Part shown: positions 61,744 to 64,000 of the stretch, piece after piece
Layout of the letters: the number at the start of each line of letters is the position of its first letter
How positions within the stretch are numbered: position 1 is the first letter of the stretch
Translations under genes and position numbers: made by a program
Assembly: GCA_001899685.1 (NCBI GenBank)
Contig: MKWG01000011.1
Location: 334,938-398,937, forward strand
From: Sphingobacteriales bacterium 44-15
Lineage (GTDB): Bacteria; Bacteroidota; Bacteroidia; Chitinophagales; Chitinophagaceae
Direction: 5' to 3'
Length of the DNA: 64,000 nt
Notes under the pieces: generated by a model
Told to the model about the DNA's origin: nothing
Database searches by the model: none
The model's input: only the letters and a program-made list of their open reading frames with translations

Positions 61744-61797
61744 CAAACGTGAAATGGCAGACCTGCCTGACGGCAATAAATGTGAGATCTTCACATT
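61744..61797. repeat. GTGAGA-family repeat with inverted REP core
   Basis: Reads CAAACGTGAAATGGCAG, then CCTGCCTGACGGCA (the inverted complement of the REP core at 55693-55708), then GTGAGATCTTCAC. It combines both repeat families, as at 1049 and 34371. Confidence 0.65.
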
Positions 61798-61800
61798 GGT

Positions 61801-63555
61801 TCATCTGCGTATGGATGGAATAGCGGCAATAAGCTTACGGGTATATTCCTGCTGCGGGTTGTTGTAGATCTCTTCCGCGTCGCCGGATTCTTCTATTTTG
61901 CCGTTGCGCATCACCAGCATGCGGTCGCTTATATAGCGCACTACCGAAAGGTCGTGGGAGATGAACAGCAATGAAAAGCCAAATGCTTTCTTCAGGTCAT
62001 TGAGCAGGTTGAGCACCTGCGCCTGCACGCTTACATCAAGGGCAGATACAGACTCATCGCAAATGATAAAAGAGGGAGTTAAAGCAAGCGCCCGGGCAAT
62101 GCCTATACGTTGTCGCTGCCCGCCGCTGAACTGGTGCGGGTAATGATGATAATGTCCCGGCAGCAGCCCTACTTTTTTCAACAGGTCCATGATCATCTCA
62201 GTCCTTTCCTGTTTGCGCTCTCCTATGCCGTGTACCTTCATAGCCTCGTCTATGGCATCGCCGACGGTAAGCCGTGGATTAAGCGAAGAAAAAGGATCCT
62301 GGAAAATGATCTGCATATCCTTCCGTTTCTTTCTCAGCTCTTCTGTCTTCAGGCCGAGGATATCCCCGCCATTAAAAACGATCCTTCCCGAAGCCGGTTC
62401 TATAAGCCTCAGCAGGCTTCTGCCGAGCGTGGTCTTACCGCAGCCGGACTCTCCTACCAGGCCCATAGTCTCCCCTTTCCTTATATCAAAACTGACGCCA
62501 TTCACCGCTTTAAAATATTCCTGCGCTTTCCCCCCGGGGCTTTTCTTTACGGGAAACCATACATGCAGGTCATGTGCTTCCAGCAAAGCCGGCGCCTGCG
62601 CTTTCCCCGGGGATGGGGTATCATTGAGTGAATACGATGTTGCAGGGCGGGTAGGCCTGACCGGTAGAATGCCCGGATCTTTTGTAATAACCGCTCCGCC
62701 GGCATCTACTTCCATAAAGTCGCTTACAACAGGCAGCCTTTCGCCCCTGGGATGCAGCGAGGGCCTGCAGGCAAGCAATGCCCTGGTATAGGGGTGTTGC
62801 GGGTTTTCAAAAATACTTTTTGCTGATCCCTGCTCCACTATAGCGCCTTTATACATCACAATGATACGATCGGCGATCTCTCCTACCAGCCCCAGGTCAT
62901 GGCTGATGAAGATCACGCTGATATTTCTTTCCGCCTGCAGCGTTTTTATCAGTTGCAGTATGCTCTTTTGTACAGTAACATCAAGCGCTGTGGTAGGCTC
63001 ATCCGCTATCAGCAGCGCAGGCCGGCAACTGATGGCTATTGCGATCATTACCCTCTGCTTTTGGCCGCCGCTGATCTCATGGGGATACCTGTAAAATATT
63101 TTTTCCGGTTCAGGCAACTGAACTTTTTTAAACAGATCAATAGCCATGGCCTTTGCTTCTTTTTTGCTTTTTTGCTGATGAAGAATAATAGCTTCAGCTA
63201 CCTGGTCGCCGCAGGTAAACAAAGGATTAAGGGAAGTCATGGGCTCCTGGAATACCATCGAGATCTTGTTGCCGCGGAGCTTTCTCAATGCGGAAGCCGG
63301 CTGCCGCAGGATATCGCTGCCATCATCGCTGCCTGCAAACAGTATTTTGCCGCTTTTATATTTTGCAGGTGGCGTATCAAGAAGCCGGAGCACGGATAAT
63401 GAGGTTACGGATTTTCCCGAGCCCGATTCACCCACTATCGCTACCACTTCCCTTTCCCGCACAGAAAAGGAAATGTCTTTCAGCGCGTGGCTGATACCCT
63501 GATCAGATACGAAATCAACGCTCAGGTGCTCCACAGATAAAAGATGTTCGGGCAA
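61801..63555 (-). CDS. Tandem oligopeptide-type ABC transporter ATPase
   Basis: A 584-residue protein with two fused ATPase domains of the DppD/DppF type (GsiA-like). First: [37 protein letters not shown]. Second: [43 protein letters not shown]. Each ends with the HPYTRALLA or QEYTRKLIA oligopeptide signature. It would energise a peptide or nickel permease whose other genes are not in the window. Confidence 0.93.
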   Translation of the reverse strand: MPEHLLSVEHLSVDFVSDQGISHALKDISFSVREREVVAIVGESGSGKSVTSLSVLRLLDTPPAKYKSGKILFAGSDDGSDILRQPASALRKLRGNKISMVFQEPMTSLNPLFTCGDQVAEAIILHQQKSKKEAKAMAIDLFKKVQLPEPEKIFYRYPHEISGGQKQRVMIAIAISCRPALLIADEPTTALDVTVQKSILQLIKTLQAERNISVIFISHDLGLVGEIADRIIVMYKGAIVEQGSAKSIFENPQHPYTRALLACRPSLHPRGERLPVVSDFMEVDAGGAVITKDPGILPVRPTRPATSYSLNDTPSPGKAQAPALLEAHDLHVWFPVKKSPGGKAQEYFKAVNGVSFDIRKGETMGLVGESGCGKTTLGRSLLRLIEPASGRIVFNGGDILGLKTEELRKKRKDMQIIFQDPFSSLNPRLTVGDAIDEAMKVHGIGERKQERTEMIMDLLKKVGLLPGHYHHYPHQFSGGQRQRIGIARALALTPSFIICDESVSALDVSVQAQVLNLLNDLKKAFGFSLLFISHDLSVVRYISDRMLVMRNGKIEESGDAEEIYNNPQQEYTRKLIAAIPSIRR

Positions 63556-64000
63556 AATAGGTGAATTTAATTTTAGTTGTTGTTAATGTCTTTGTCGAAG
63601 GCTATTCCGGCGCCACATGGGATACCAGGTCATACCAACAGCGTAGCTTTCTGCATTTGATAATGGACTATGTATTGGTAATAAAGATCCGCCAGCCGAA
63701 TGTAATACAAAAGTTTAATAAGTAAAATAATTCGATACATTTCAAATTGACCGCTGCAGTTATACCTGCAAAAAAATATGGGTATACCGGGGGGAGGCGA
63801 AAGAATGTATTATTTGTAAACCTGAATTATTGAAAGTTACAGAGTTATCAACCTCTTGTGGTCATCGCGTGCATAAAGCGATCTATTTCCCTGTAAGGCT
63901 CCCGACGTAATAGTCGTTTTTATAATGAAGCATATTGCAGTTGGATAGCAGTGATGTTGCGGGAGTGCTTTGTTTTGTAACTGCCATTTCCTGCACTGGA
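63556..64000. other. Intergenic end of window
   Basis: No gene, RNA or repeat of the families seen elsewhere is evident. Possible promoters of the ABC ATPase on the minus strand and of a gene beyond the window would fall here. Confidence 0.4.

Noticed and set aside
1-64000. CRISPR array, rRNA, tRNA or tmRNA
   Set aside because: No regularly spaced identical repeats and no cloverleaf or rRNA signature were found by reading; the GTGAGA repeats are scattered, not an array.

Overview
The window looks like a chromosome segment from a Bacteroidota bacterium, most likely the Chitinophagaceae or a close relative. The evidence: promoters with the TAnnTTTG -7 box, few Shine-Dalgarno sequences, a DAHP synthase fused to chorismate mutase, a bacillithiol deacetylase (BshB1), many lipoproteins and OmpA-like proteins, and TPR-type histidine kinases. 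The taxonomic call is inference; there is no rRNA gene in the window.

Layout. 0-5.4 kb: hisG-hisD-hisC behind a leader peptide with five consecutive His codons and a transcription attenuator, then a sorbosone/glucose-type dehydrogenase lipoprotein and a mono-haem cytochrome c. 5.4-11 kb: a carbohydrate-binding lipoprotein, a Nif3-like protein, a small DMT-type membrane protein, and an NHEJ operon (Ku, LigD phosphoesterase, LigD polymerase) without a ligase domain. 11.2-17.3 kb: an AT-richer accessory island with a deleted transposon, a broken and an intact SymE-like toxin gene, an arsenic operon (arsR, DUF6428, a 41-residue membrane peptide, arsC), an XRE regulator / HEPN-like / Myb-SANT-like operon, two copies of a 36-bp repeat placed just after each minus-strand operon, and about 600 bp of inverted repeats. 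17.5-31 kb: DUF6454 protein, TPR protein, gyrA, a saccharopine-dehydrogenase-like protein, a sirtuin, AIM24-like protein, 2-hydroxyacid dehydrogenase, serine hydrolase and a two-component system. 31-37 kb: four secreted proteins, one a putative metzincin. 37-46.7 kb: bshB1, divergent prpBC, a heterodimeric ABC exporter, an aldo/keto reductase, a CBM9-like protein. 46.7-48.5 kb: an ECF sigma factor with an anti-sigma-like protein fused to a trypsin-like protease.

48.9-59.2 kb is an aromatic amino acid cluster: a leader peptide with eight consecutive Phe/Tyr codons and an attenuator, then pheA, an aminotransferase, tyrA, a DEAD-box helicase, DAHP synthase-chorismate mutase, a Y1 transposase, aroB, aroA and aroC. 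59.2-63.6 kb: DUF952 protein, OmpA-like protein, queA and a tandem oligopeptide-type ABC ATPase.

The two leader-peptide attenuators tie the histidine and Phe/Tyr genes to charging of the matching tRNAs. Intergenic spaces carry at least ten copies of an imperfect palindrome family rich in GTGAGA/TCTCAC words, plus REP-like CCTGnCTGCC palindromes that may be linked to the resident Y1 transposase. No rRNA, tRNA or CRISPR array was seen.
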